This document shows positions 35,948 to 46,765 of a stretch of DNA of 64,000 nucleotides, one piece after another; within the stretch, counting starts at the first letter, position 1, and each line of letters opens with the position of its first letter. The position numbers were made by a program, and so were the translations under genes. Below the pieces are notes generated by a model that worked only from the letters and a program-made list of their open reading frames with translations, searched no databases and had not been told where the DNA came from. Source of the stretch: Nemania diffusa (Eukaryota; Ascomycota; Sordariomycetes; Xylariales; Xylariaceae); the NCBI GenBank assembly GCA_038501195.1, contig JBBPUQ010000004.1, forward strand, positions 3,100,001 to 3,164,000. Reading direction: 5' to 3'.

Positions 35948-37626
35948 ATGGCTGCCCCCAATGTTGGACAGCAGCCGGACGCGGGGACGAGCAAAACCAC
36001 TCGTCAGTCTCCACAACCTCAATCTAAACGAGACAAGAAACGCCAGGCCCTGAGTGACCGCCTGAATGCTCTCTCCGAGCAGTTCAATCGGGATAAAGAT
36101 CGGCACTATCGAGAAGAGCTACAAAAGATTCAGGTCGACGTTAACCTGGTTTCCCGAGTCGACCCTTACGCGGATCGCCCGCTCGACGAGATCGACCGAG
36201 AACGAAGGGAGAGAGAACCCGCTCCAGCTACAAATGGCACCAACAACAGTACCGGCGCCCCCCACCGAACTCTCCTAGAGATGGCCGGGCCTACATTCCA
36301 AGAATGGATTCGTGAGGTAGAGGATCTCCTAGAGACTCGAGATTACGACATGACAGCTCAGAAGGTAAACACACTATTGCCACCTCCGGACTATTACAAG
36401 CGCTACGAAACCAGCTAACTCTCGCCTAGTATGACTACGAGCGAAAGATGCAAGACTACCATAACACCCATGCCTACAGGATCGAGGTAGCTCGGAGAGA
36501 GCACAAAGCGCTATCGGATACCCTTAGGGATAGACTTATCAACAACCTCATGACCAAGAAATACCGACTCACGAAAGAGAAAGAAGCCATCGATATTTCC
36601 GACAGCTCGGCATTGCTCTTGCATCCGAACCAATTCAGCCTTACCAACCCGTCTAGCCCGGGCGGACCTCATGGGAAGAGAAACACAAGGCTGCGACGTG
36701 AGATGGAGGAGCTACCCAGCTTCTCCGATACTAAGAAGAGAAAACGCAATGCCGCCGATGATGATGGATCGCCGGCACCTGCTCGCAGAGGTGATACATC
36801 CAATGCGACGCCTTTTTGGCAAAGCGACAGACTTAAGAGTCTGCGCCGGGGGTCGGGCCCGGTATATAGCATGGAAAAGCTCTTCACCGACAAAGAGCTC
36901 TCCATGACGTACAACGCGGCAGCTCTGGCTGCGCATAAACACCTATTGACACGCCGCGATGCGAGGGGAAATGTACTCCCCTCGCCCGAGGAGAGCGACA
37001 TAAGTAACGGAGAGGCCAACGAGGACGAAGAGGAGCTCTCGGCGGCGACGATGGAGCGACAGCCCTCGCATACTACACGCAGCACAAGAGGTGGCCAACA
37101 GAACTTCTACGACGACAAGATCCTCGGCTTAGAAGGGTTGGCAAACTTTGAGATCCCGGGAAACCTGAGCAAGGTATCATCTCAAGAACCCAAGATGCCT
37201 CCACTGATTCAATCACACTACGTCAAAGCCTATGTCAAGTCGGAGTCCAATACCCCGGCGTCTCTGTCGGCCGAAGACGCACAGCAGGATTTGACGGTGA
37301 TGACGATATGGAAGAATTTCCAGTCGAAGAATGGCAAGGGTTCTAATATAGAACTCGAAAAGGGTGGTCGCCGTCTATTGGAGATCATGTCGGTCCCTCA
37401 GCGGAGGAACAAATACGCCACTTACCTTCAAGGGCCTCGGCCTCCTACGGATGCCCTCGCGGAGAGTCTAGGCGTGTCTGCAACTGCAAAAGAAGACCCG
37501 GTCGCAATCCCAGCGCCGATGAACGCGGCCACAAATTCCTTGGCTGGAGTGCCCATGAGTCGGCAGAGCAGTCTAGGTGGTGTGGCGATGAGTAGGGCTG
37601 GCAGCGGCAGAGGCAAGCGGAAGTGA
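35948..37626 (+). CDS. Sds3/Dep1-family subunit of Rpd3-Sin3 deacetylase complex
   Basis: Two exons, 35948-36364 and 36430-37626, joined in phase at MTAQK|YDYERKMQ; 537 residues. The Sds3-like domain lies at about residues 28-180: KRDKKRQALSDRLNALSEQF, then FNRDKDRHYREELQKIQVDV, PYADRPLDE, and after the intron a long helical region with RREHKALSDTLRDRLINNLM. This pattern (basic start, KD.HYRE.L..IQ) is the hallmark of Sds3/BRMS1/Dep1 proteins, which dimerise by coiled coil and hold the Sin3 histone deacetylase complex together in the nucleus. The C-terminal two thirds are disordered, with a basic KKRKRN nuclear-localisation-like stretch. It could be called Dep1 or Sds3; the sequence alone does not separate these. 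Confidence 0.82.
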
Positions 37627-37996
37627 AGAGTTTAGACCCTGATAGTCTATGTTTTAGACAGGCCTAGAGGGTTGCTGGAAATCTGAAGGGGCACATATGG
37701 AGTGATGGCATTTTATGACGCGTACTTGATATGTTTCTACGACCTCCCGCTTTGTTAGCCGCGAGGTCATTCATTACGAGGCCATTGCCTAGCGATTTGT
37801 TATATTACTATCACATGGTTTCATTCTAGGAGGTAATAGCGCTTCTTCTCTGCAGTAATAAATGCTGATTTCAGAATTATCTAACACACGCACGCATTCC
37901 AATATAGCCTTGTGCGCTCGTGGCATGTCATAAATAATGGAATGTTTTATTCGAACAAGCTATATTTACAATATAGTCTCCGTCAAGAGGGATCAC
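37627..37996. other. short intergenic between convergent genes
   Basis: Shared 3' flank of the Sds3/Dep1-like and DsbA-like genes. No gene. Confidence 0.6.
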
Positions 37997-38909
37997 CTAA
38001 GCGATGATACCATCCTCCACCACTCTCCCGGCACCTCCTTCCCGCTCCCGCTCCAGCTCCTCCTCCTTGATCTTCACGAACAGCTCCATGAAATCCTGCA
38101 CGTCCTGCGCCCCGTCCACCCTGCGCCCCTGCACCGCGAACGACGGCACGCCCCGCAGCCCCGCGGCCTTCGCGGCCCGGTCCTCGGCGTCGACCTCGTC
38201 GCCGCCCTCGCCGGCGTCCAGCCACGCCAGCATCCGCGCGCGGTCGAGCCCCGCGCTCGCGGCCACGTCGGCGAGCGTCGCGTGGTCGGTGACGTCGGCT
38301 GTGCCCTCGAAGTGCGCTGCGAACAGCGCCATGACGAAGCGGTCGTGGGCCGGGGCGGGCGCCTCTTCCGTTCTGGTTTTAAGAGCGGAATTGGAGGGGT
38401 CGGGCTGGGTCTTACTGAATGCGATGGCCCGGTGCGCGGAGCGCGTGTTCCCGATGCGGCCGCCAAAGCTGAAGGCTACGCCCTCCTGCTGCCCGATCCG
38501 GGCGAGGTGCGCGCGGAGCTGCTGTACGCGCTCGCGGTCTGAGGCGCTGGGGATCGTGGAGGGGGGAGTTGGGGCGAGTTTTTGTAGGGCGCGCTCCTCC
38601 CAGGGTAGCCCCTGCGCCGGCGCGGAGGGGTCTAGGTAGTATGCTTTCCAGGTCACTGTGAAGGTGTCGGCGCGCCCGTTGGGGTATACTTTCTGGTATA
38701 GCGCAATAGCTTTGTCTAGTCGCTTTTTGCCGATGTAGCACTGAGCAGCTTTAGTTTTGGTGTATCGTATGTGTAATGAATGAGAAGCTTGGGGGTTTAG
38801 AAACAGCTGGATGGACAGCGAGGAGGAGATTATGCGTGGAAGGGGTTTCACTTTTACCTACCCACGGGCAAACAGGATCGGAGACGATGTCAATAGAGAA
38901 GTTGGTCAT
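37997..38909 (-). CDS. DsbA/FrnE-like thioredoxin-fold oxidoreductase
   Basis: Two exons on the minus strand, 38909-38862 (16 codons, MTNFSIDIVSDPVCPW) and 38740-37997, totalling 263 residues. The intron falls exactly inside the active site, so CPW is in exon 1 and the second Cys opens exon 2, followed by YIGKKRLDKAI. CPWCYIGK is the FrnE/DSBA-like motif. Later family marks are RIGNTRSAHRAI and, near the end, the cis-Pro loop GVPSFAVQGRRVDGAQ. Members include 2-hydroxychromene-2-carboxylate isomerase-like proteins and FrnE-type disulfide enzymes; fungal ones are cytosolic and mostly uncharacterised. No signal peptide is visible. Exon 2 is very GC-rich, so all other frames over it stay open and mimic genes. 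Confidence 0.9.
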
Positions 38910-39250
38910 TTTGACTGCTGGCTGGTTGAATCAGTTTCGTGTTCCTCTTTGACTTTTCGTAGATTCAAGTTAGGGAGATATAGTCTCTGGTTTCATTTAT
39001 TTATTTATTGATTTATCTGTAACCAGTATATCGAGTATTGGGCGGAACTCCGACGGGCGGCCTTGTTTTGAAGCACTGTTTCACGGTCAAAGTGAGATTA
39101 CATATTAGATAGTTGATGACGAAACTAGGTGTTGCATGAAACAGTAATAAGTGAATGTGAATTATTTAATCTAGTAACTCCTGCGCAATGCTAATCCAGT
39201 TCCACGCTTAAACACACATTTATTTCCTTCGTTACTTAAAAGCCTGATTC
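38910..39250. other. short intergenic upstream of DsbA-like gene
   Basis: Promoter of the DsbA-like gene and 3' flank of the AsaB-like gene. AT-rich. Nothing else seen. Confidence 0.6.
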
Positions 39251-40108
39251 TCAAGGTCCAAAGACAAGAGCGCGGACCTCAATGCTCTCTCGGCCCTCGT
39301 GCTCTGGCCGAGTCAAAGGATGCTCGAAGGCGGTATGCGCCACGCGCCCGCCGTTGACGGTTGAACCCTCCTTCAGGCTCTCGCTGTCGAAGCATTCTAG
39401 CAGCAGACGCTCGTTACCGGTCATGCCGCTCAAGTAATGCCATTTCTGACCGGCATTATATGCGATGGCAGCCGTCTGTCCGGTATAGCCGTGCGCGTAC
39501 CGGTGCTCAACGGGAATGACATCGTTCTGGTCTAGCGTCGAGCTGGATGCAAACCCCAGCGGCATCGACTCAATAGGAGTCTTGTTTAGCGGCCGCCAGA
39601 CATTCACGATGCGATAGCGACCTTGCAACAGCTTCTCGGCGTCATCGCCCATGTGGTTGCGCACACGCTTCTCGGCAGAGTACGCCGTCTGGTCGATGTG
39701 CACAGTCTGCACAGCCTTGCGGTTGGCGTTGGGGTCTGCGCGGCGGATAGTGTGGTCGAAGAGGAAGACGCGGTGGCTCCCCGGGATGTGATCCAGCAGC
39801 AGTTTCTCTACCTCGGGGTAGTAGTTGGCCTTGATGGACTCGTCATCGACGAATTCCACCTCCTTCGACGCTGGCACGTCTTGAATAATCTGGAATGCAT
39901 CGCGGTCTAGAGTGTACTCGGACTCATGGCCGCGGACATCACTGATTGTTACGTTTTCCTGGTACTGCTTGAGATTGTTCTGTGGCTCTCCAGCTGGCGG
40001 AGTACCGACGTAGTTGAAGGCCACAAGTCCCTCTGCCGGACGGTGAGTGAAGTTCAGCTTTGCAGTGACGGTGCCCTGGGCAACGGCAGCAGGTGCTGAG
40101 ATAGCCAT
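39251..40108 (-). CDS. AsaB/GA4-desaturase-type hydroxylase/desaturase
   Basis: Intronless, 285 residues. It belongs to the asaB hydroxylase/desaturase family, which includes the gibberellin GA4 desaturase, CTB9 and AsaB proteins and is related to CmcJ of cephamycin synthesis. The family signature is present: RVFLFDHTIRR followed by a gap and VHIDQTAYSAEKRV, then RYRIVNVWRPLNKTPIESMP and HRYAHGYTGQ. The histidines in FDHTIRR, VHIDQT and HRYAHG are candidate iron ligands. Such proteins usually act in secondary metabolism, but no polyketide, peptide or terpene synthase gene is present in this window, so this copy stands alone. The start follows a GTG in frame; ATG at 40108 is the first Met. Substrate unknown. 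Confidence 0.85.
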   Translation of the reverse strand: MAISAPAAVAQGTVTAKLNFTHRPAEGLVAFNYVGTPPAGEPQNNLKQYQENVTISDVRGHESEYTLDRDAFQIIQDVPASKEVEFVDDESIKANYYPEVEKLLLDHIPGSHRVFLFDHTIRRADPNANRKAVQTVHIDQTAYSAEKRVRNHMGDDAEKLLQGRYRIVNVWRPLNKTPIESMPLGFASSSTLDQNDVIPVEHRYAHGYTGQTAAIAYNAGQKWHYLSGMTGNERLLLECFDSESLKEGSTVNGGRVAHTAFEHPLTRPEHEGRESIEVRALVFGP

Positions 40109-41253
40109 CACGAATGTGGGGTTGGGCGAAGTGGAGATTTAGGTAGGTATTATATAAGAAGTAGCAAGTTGAGCTGTTCGATGAGGTTTAGAACTATGCA
40201 ACTGGTTGTCCCGAAGCTATTGAGTGAACTGTGAGGTGTCTATAGATTGGTAGTCTGATCTGAATCTGTTCTATTCAACAAAGGCAACGCAGAGGAGAGG
40301 ACTCAATTTATACCATCTAGGTAAATGGACATTAAGATGCCTGCCATTTATCAGCAACACTTATTTCAAAGCAAATCGAACATTGGGGATGGTCAGAGTT
40401 GCTTTGATTGGCGCAGACTCGAATCACGTCATTGGCCACGCTATGTTAAAATGAGTAATCGTAAATCCAACCATCGGAGATATGTATTATATGCGTAGAA
40501 ACCCGCGAGATGGAGCTTTGATAATACAGGTACGTATTTACGGTAGGTAAACTGACGATGCTCGCATGTAGCGAGGCCAGGCAGACACAAACAGATCGTG
40601 TCGCGAGGGCGCCCTGAACCAACCGTGTACTCCGGAATCCGTATAATGATATAAGCATTGAATTCTTGCATCAGCGAGTATGAGGCGCAGTTCGGGGTTA
40701 ATTTAATCCTGGCTTTAGCTTTGGTGTACTTTAGATAGTCTACTGCATACAAGGTTGAAAGTCTGGGGAAAGTTTATTCACCTGAGTCATCTTGCTGTAG
40801 ATAGATAGAGGCGGCCCTGGATGTAATTCGTTTAGTGGGGGAAGAAACGCCCGCAATCACAGTATGCAAAGCGCTGTATTATAGGCACTTAACACTATAC
40901 GTACGGCGAGACAAACTAGACTAGCGGCTGGCCACGCCAGAGGGACCCCACACCCCACCTGCCACGTCCGAACTAGCGACCTAACTGAAGTAGGTCTAAG
41001 ACCATGCTAGCCCAAAAGTGTCGAAGTAAACAAACTACTTTTTTGGTGTCCTGTTCCACCGTAAGTATGCTGGCACCTATCTAGATAGTACCATCACCAC
41101 ACCAAATACCTAGGCACTGACGTACTGGACCCATTGTTGTAAGATTACCTAGAGCGTCCTATATTACCTATACGCTCGATATACGCCCTTACACACCACT
41201 ATTCATGTCGACTGGCCTCTTCTTACCGATCGCGACGCGCCCATGCCACCGCA
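40109..41253. other. divergent promoter region
   Basis: Lies between the AsaB-like gene (-) and the AT-hook gene (+). No gene recognised. A TATA-like ATTTATAC stands about 200 bp upstream of the AsaB-like ATG. Confidence 0.55.
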
Positions 41254-44200
41254 ATGGCTGACGCCGACTATTTCCTCGATCTGCTCTCGTCTCCAGACCC
41301 GCTGGCCGACGACGACGTCCCAAGCTCGGTCCGGCCCGCGTCACGCCGCATCACCAAGTCGCAACATGATCTGTCATCCCTTACCATACCAAAAAGCAGT
41401 CCGCGAAGGACCTCGCGCGCGCAGTCGCCGAGGAAGCGAACCTTTCAGCTCGATGTTGGTGACGAGCGATCGCCCCAGCGAATTCGCGTGACCGTCGAAG
41501 CGGAGGAAGACTTAAAGCATGATGGTGTTAACCGCAAGCTGTTTCCCCCGCCATCATCATCCTTAAGGAGCCCGCGCCGCCGTGAGACCATTACAACCAC
41601 GACCGTGCCGCTGAACGACGGCGCTGAACAGCCGGATGGCGATGTTGGCACGCCACGGAAGCGTGGCAGGCAGCGACGCACTAGTAATGGGACGCCTATG
41701 CCGAGAATTCGTAAGAGAGCGGAGACTCCAATGCAAAGAAAGTCTAAACGGGCCCGGCATGAGGATGAGCCCTCATCAGAGACTGGCATATTGAATGATG
41801 CGTCGGCCGATGTGGGCATGGATGGCGGTGAGGAAACACCAAAACCAAAACCAAAGCCAAAACCAAGGCCACGGAAGACACCTAGGAAACCGCCTGCAAA
41901 TGTATCTGTTCCCTCTTCACAGGTGTCAAACAGCACAACTGGAAGGAAACGTGGTCGGCCTCGGAAGATACCTTTACCTGAAGAAACGACTGTCTTGGCC
42001 GGCACTGGCCACGAGACAAGCGATGTCGACAAGGCGAAAACACCAGCCTTGGAACCGAATAGACAGCATGGCCCTGACGGATCACCGAGCATCGGCGGAG
42101 ATGGAGCGCCGAGTGAGAATATTAGGGATGACGCCGATGCCTCACATAGCCTTCCTTCAAGGAACCCGCTTGCCACATCGTCTCTATTACACCCAACCTC
42201 CTTCCAAGACCTGGCAAAGATAAATAGGTCATCGGGCTCGCCTGCGTCTTCACATCAAGAACTAGCTGAAAATGATGATTTCATGATGGATGAGGACTAC
42301 CAAGGAATGGAACCGCAAAGTGACCTCTCTAGAGAGAGCGAATATGGAATGACGCATCATGGGCAAGACACTATAGCGGACGCCTCTGAATTTAGTATGA
42401 TTGCAGTAGAGTCTCTACCCTCCTTCCAAGCGTCTTTTCAAGCGTCCTTCCATGAAAATGCTGGCCAACCCGCTTCGGAGCACTCTGAAATGGGCGAGGA
42501 AACGAGCCGGATAATCAGTCGGACATTAGACTCGTTGCGACACAGCGTAAAAAATATGACGGAAAGCCCTTCTCGCGTGGCGGAGGCTGAAAAGCAGTTG
42601 AAAGGTATTGAAGACCAAGACCAAGACGACGAACAAGACCAAGTTCGAGACGAGATACAAAACCAATCTACTGCGACAACAAACTACGACAGTGAGCGGT
42701 CTTTCGCAAGGAGCCCAAGGAGATTAAAGCCATTACCACTGAGCCGTCAAGTCTTTGTCGGCAGGGGAAACGTTGACGAATCTTTTTCCACCATCCCAGA
42801 CAGTATTCTTCATGCAGCCACACCAGGACGCGTCCCCACGGAGCGGACAACAGGGGAACGAGAAACATATGGGGAGGGCGATGGCGCTTATGAAGACTCG
42901 TTTTCAGAGGTACCAGAAGCTGTTCTGGAGGCCGCAACTCCGAGGCCGGCGAGACGTATAGAAACGTCAACTCACCTATCACCAGCCAGGAATGAAGAGA
43001 TCACGCGCTCAATAGGCCGGATGCCGAGTCTAGATTATGGATCAGGCCGGCTTCTCACGCCGGAAGAGACTTCATCTTCAAATGCTGGCTCGAGAAATGC
43101 CCAGGAAGAGGACGCAGGCTTGGAACTCCAGGAGCAGCCTGGCTCGGTTCATCGCACGGATGTACCTTCGTCTCCGCCTATTATCACTCGACCTCGTGCC
43201 TTGGACTTTGGGTATTCAGCCTTGCAACGCGAGTTGAGTACTGTGAAGGAGAAGCAATCCTCTTCGCCCGAACGGCACATACCTGCCAATACCACATCAA
43301 ACCAGCCTCATTCTTTAGAGGCCCCTGTTCCAATCGTACGGCCTTCCCTTTCACCCATTGTCAGGGCTGGCCGTACTCTTCAAAATGTCATGTCAGATAA
43401 TTCGTCTCCAGAAGAGCGAGAGGTCAATCTAGGGAGCCCGTTCAAAGGCTCTGCGAGTAGTGATCACCCACGCCAATCGTCTGTTGCGAGATCACCCTCG
43501 CCTTCTATCCGGAAGCGAGGACAACCCAATAAATCACGTCTTCCTACCAGTTCACCACCTCGATTGGATCAAAATTTTATGGCAAACTTTGATCGGAACT
43601 TTGGGCATGCCCCACAAAGGCCTGGTGAAATCGGAGATCCATTTGGTCAAAACAATGTTACACACTCAAGGACTGGGTCGCTACGAGAATCTATTAGGCA
43701 CCAACCATCCGAACCTGTCCCGTTCATTTATAATTCTTCTGTAACTGGTCCTACGCAGGTCGACCAGCCAAGTGCCGATGACAAATTTGGTTGGGCTTCG
43801 CATGATAACAGTTCCCAGCGAATGGATCGTCGACAGCCATCACTTCAGACAGGGAACTCTCATAACCAAAGCACTACCGGCTCGAGGACCACAGGTGCAA
43901 GCCAGGTGGCTACTGTTGACGCTGCAGATTTCCACCCCAACGATAACCAAGACTATTACGATGAACCTGCACAAAACATGGATGAAGACCTTGGCGATAG
44001 GCTCGACGAACAAAGTAACGACGGCGGCGACGACGACGATATTGATATTTGGGATATTGAAGCGTCGCGCATGTCACCAGACAAGCCTGAGCCACCTAAG
44101 ACTGTATCAAGACCAATAAAGCCAGATGTACCGCCATCTCGACGAAGCAAGGTGCCAAGTCCTTGGAAAAGGAATAATAGGCGGCTTATCTACAAAGACG

Positions 44201-45927
44201 ACATTGCAAGCTCATCTCAAATAGAAATTGAGGAGAGCTCGCAAAGTGAAATGGAACAGTATCCGCCTATTCGACCCAGACAACGACCACTGGCATTACA
44301 ACGCCAACAAGAAGCTCAAAGACGAGCACCAGATCCGGAGCCTGTACAGAAAACCCAAATGCAAGAAGAGCTACACGACCGGGAGAAATCGGGTTCTCCG
44401 GATCCTAGTCATTACAGTTTCGGAGAAGATATAGGACTTGCGGATTCTGACGAGCCTGATATTATGGAAGAAGATGAAGAGCCAGACCGTCCTGAAAACC
44501 CGCAAGAGGCTCTGGATCCAATGGACGAAAACCACGATGGCGATGAGACGCAAGAGGAGCCGGAAGATATCGAAATGCCTAAAGCTCCGGAGGCATCCAT
44601 AAATATTTCCGAGTATTCTATGGTGACCCAGCAGGCCAAACAGACACCCAAACCACAGGAGAAACCTGCCCAACCTAAGTCTAGATTTTTTAGTGGATTT
44701 GATATCTTGTCGTTCTTCTCGTCTCCTGCAACATTACCTAGAAACAAGTTGCCTGGATCTAATCCTACTAGCTCTGCGAATAATCTCGTAGCTGTGCAAC
44801 CAACTCAGGAGACTAGGCAGTTGAGAGAGCCCCCGATGGCGCTTTGGTCAACTGGCCTATTCCCGTCAATACCACAGAAAGGATCCCAACCAAGCGCCGG
44901 GCAAAGAACCGATCTATATCCTCCGAGTTCAGCTTTACGATCTAATGATACCATAGCGGATACGTACGAACCATCGACCACAATCTCGCCCTCGCCTTCG
45001 CCTTCGCCTTCGCGTTTCCGCTCAGAATCAGCTGCGCCGTCAACACCCGAGCGGCAAGTCCTTCCGCCGATCCAACAGAAGCAAGATTTCACGCCACGGC
45101 CGGGACAGTCTGGAGGTTCGCTGTTTGGTCATAAGAAAACATATTCCTCAGTTACACGAGACGAATTTAATGATGAATCTCAAGAGTCTAGCGATGAGCA
45201 AGATTCTGCGTTGACAGAGACCTCCGAGTACGAGCGTGTCCCGCCTCGCGAGAAACCTTCTACATGGGATCGGAACCTTTCACCTACCAAATCCTGCTTC
45301 CGCTCGCCGCTGAAGCCAACAACGCCAGGTCGTATTGTAGCTTTCTCGAATAACGCCTTATCACCTTTAGCCCAGGCTCAAGTGCGGAGCACACTTCGTA
45401 ATAATGCAAACATACGCAACACTATATCGCAGGGCCCTCTTCTTCGGCCCACCTTCGAGGGTAAGGAGAACCAGCCACACCCTCACACCCAGCAGATCAG
45501 AAACGCCAACGATAATTCTCTAGATGAAAATAAACCCAGGCCCTCGGTAGCCCCGCAAGCAAGACCGCAGCCGCAAGCCACCGCACCTGCAGCCCCCATT
45601 GTCGGCTTGTCTCAGACGGCATGGTCCAGACAGCACTGGTGCCGCCTCGACGAGTTGATACAGCTGCGCCGCCGCGACCCCCTACGGTTCCAGCAGGCGT
45701 GTACTCTCCCTCCTCGTGACAAGCGCCGCTCCACGGCCCTGCTAGGGAAGGAGGTCTTAGCCCAAGACGCGCGTCTGGTCCTCGAGCCCTGGCACCTCGA
45801 CGTCGTGGAGGCATTCAGACTCGAAGTCGGAGGCTGGGACGAGCGCGTCCTTGCTAAGAGGGTCTTTGCGCTCGTTATTGGCGGAGAAAAGAGGCGAGCT
45901 GCCGCCGCCGCCGCCGCTCCTCTGTAG
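41254..45927 (+). CDS. large AT-hook DNA-binding protein, mostly disordered
   Basis: Single-exon gene of 1557 residues. It carries one canonical AT-hook, RKRGRPRK at residues 231-238, plus a partial one, RKRGRQRR at 135-142. A KPKPKPKPRPRK basic run lies near residue 197. The bulk is Ser/Pro/Glu/Asp-rich low complexity, with SPSPSPSP repeats near genomic 44988-45015. At about residues 1452-1550 there is a compact, apparently folded C-terminal segment rich in Trp, Arg and Leu (AWSRQHWCRLDELIQLRRRD, later EPWHLDVVEAFRLEVGGWDE and LAKRVFALVIG). That end is the best candidate for a conserved domain; I do not know its function. It most likely binds AT-rich DNA in the nucleus. The long intronless frame is striking beside its intron-rich neighbours. 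Confidence 0.85.
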   Translation: MADADYFLDLLSSPDPLADDDVPSSVRPASRRITKSQHDLSSLTIPKSSPRRTSRAQSPRKRTFQLDVGDERSPQRIRVTVEAEEDLKHDGVNRKLFPPPSSSLRSPRRRETITTTTVPLNDGAEQPDGDVGTPRKRGRQRRTSNGTPMPRIRKRAETPMQRKSKRARHEDEPSSETGILNDASADVGMDGGEETPKPKPKPKPRPRKTPRKPPANVSVPSSQVSNSTTGRKRGRPRKIPLPEETTVLAGTGHETSDVDKAKTPALEPNRQHGPDGSPSIGGDGAPSENIRDDADASHSLPSRNPLATSSLLHPTSFQDLAKINRSSGSPASSHQELAENDDFMMDEDYQGMEPQSDLSRESEYGMTHHGQDTIADASEFSMIAVESLPSFQASFQASFHENAGQPASEHSEMGEETSRIISRTLDSLRHSVKNMTESPSRVAEAEKQLKGIEDQDQDDEQDQVRDEIQNQSTATTNYDSERSFARSPRRLKPLPLSRQVFVGRGNVDESFSTIPDSILHAATPGRVPTERTTGERETYGEGDGAYEDSFSEVPEAVLEAATPRPARRIETSTHLSPARNEEITRSIGRMPSLDYGSGRLLTPEETSSSNAGSRNAQEEDAGLELQEQPGSVHRTDVPSSPPIITRPRALDFGYSALQRELSTVKEKQSSSPERHIPANTTSNQPHSLEAPVPIVRPSLSPIVRAGRTLQNVMSDNSSPEEREVNLGSPFKGSASSDHPRQSSVARSPSPSIRKRGQPNKSRLPTSSPPRLDQNFMANFDRNFGHAPQRPGEIGDPFGQNNVTHSRTGSLRESIRHQPSEPVPFIYNSSVTGPTQVDQPSADDKFGWASHDNSSQRMDRRQPSLQTGNSHNQSTTGSRTTGASQVATVDAADFHPNDNQDYYDEPAQNMDEDLGDRLDEQSNDGGDDDDIDIWDIEASRMSPDKPEPPKTVSRPIKPDVPPSRRSKVPSPWKRNNRRLIYKDDIASSSQIEIEESSQSEMEQYPPIRPRQRPLALQRQQEAQRRAPDPEPVQKTQMQEELHDREKSGSPDPSHYSFGEDIGLADSDEPDIMEEDEEPDRPENPQEALDPMDENHDGDETQEEPEDIEMPKAPEASINISEYSMVTQQAKQTPKPQEKPAQPKSRFFSGFDILSFFSSPATLPRNKLPGSNPTSSANNLVAVQPTQETRQLREPPMALWSTGLFPSIPQKGSQPSAGQRTDLYPPSSALRSNDTIADTYEPSTTISPSPSPSPSRFRSESAAPSTPERQVLPPIQQKQDFTPRPGQSGGSLFGHKKTYSSVTRDEFNDESQESSDEQDSALTETSEYERVPPREKPSTWDRNLSPTKSCFRSPLKPTTPGRIVAFSNNALSPLAQAQVRSTLRNNANIRNTISQGPLLRPTFEGKENQPHPHTQQIRNANDNSLDENKPRPSVAPQARPQPQATAPAAPIVGLSQTAWSRQHWCRLDELIQLRRRDPLRFQQACTLPPRDKRRSTALLGKEVLAQDARLVLEPWHLDVVEAFRLEVGGWDERVLAKRVFALVIGGEKRRAAAAAAAPL

Positions 45928-46765
45928 AGTGCATATCACCCCTCCCCCCCTTTTTAGGACTTCCTGGTTATTGGCACACCTGAGGTACGTGAATCGTCTG
46001 TTTTGCTAGTGGGATGGTTGGGGATGGACCCCGGATACATCATATCGGAACTGTTTATTTTTTAAAAGAAAGGAAAATCTGTTGGTTGACTTAAGTCTGG
46101 AACTGTATGCATGCAAGGCGTTCGGGTGGTTCGGTTTTTCTGCAGGTAGTATGTCGCGATGGCACATCGGATGGGTACCCCTCACCCTTCTCTACCTCGA
46201 TGTACAGGATACGTGTATGTATACCTTGGCATGGATGATTTCTTGTTTACGCATGTCAGGGGAAGCCGGGGGCGAGGTATCTTCTACGCTGGTTGGGGTT
46301 GCTTGTAGACGGCTCGCCTTTTCACTTGGCTTGGTTTCAGTCGCTGCGATTCGTAATACCTACAGGCTACTATATCAGGGCGTTTCGTGATGTGGGTGCG
46401 CAGGGGGGTTTAGGCGGGTATGAATGGACGCATGAATGCATCGCACATAGATTATCATTGGGCATGTGACGCCTACGGGTACTATACAATATGTTTTTAT
46501 GTTGTTATATCGTTTACCAGTTCATGCCATATAACCTCGTGAGCTGGATCTAGAACCGCGCAGAACCGCGTAGTAGCATGGACGTCAGTTTCGGCGTGTT
46601 TATTGGTGCTCTATCTATTATTACACGTAGCAAGCATGTGACGGCCGACGCGGCGATCTCCATAGCGTAATGCAAGTTTCCTTTCGGGTACAAGAGCATG
46701 TAGCGCCGCGCATCTAAGCCCCAATTCTAGACACGGAAAGAGAAGAGGTTGCACACACGTCTCTC
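45928..46765. other. convergent 3' flanks of AT-hook gene and RPN6
   Basis: No gene supported. An open frame at 46082-46390 (+) has no recognisable features. Confidence 0.55.

Noticed and set aside
38004..38639. Plus-strand 201- and 211-codon frames
   Set aside because: Antisense of the GC-rich DsbA-like exon 2; Ser/Arg/Ala runs mirror its codon bias.
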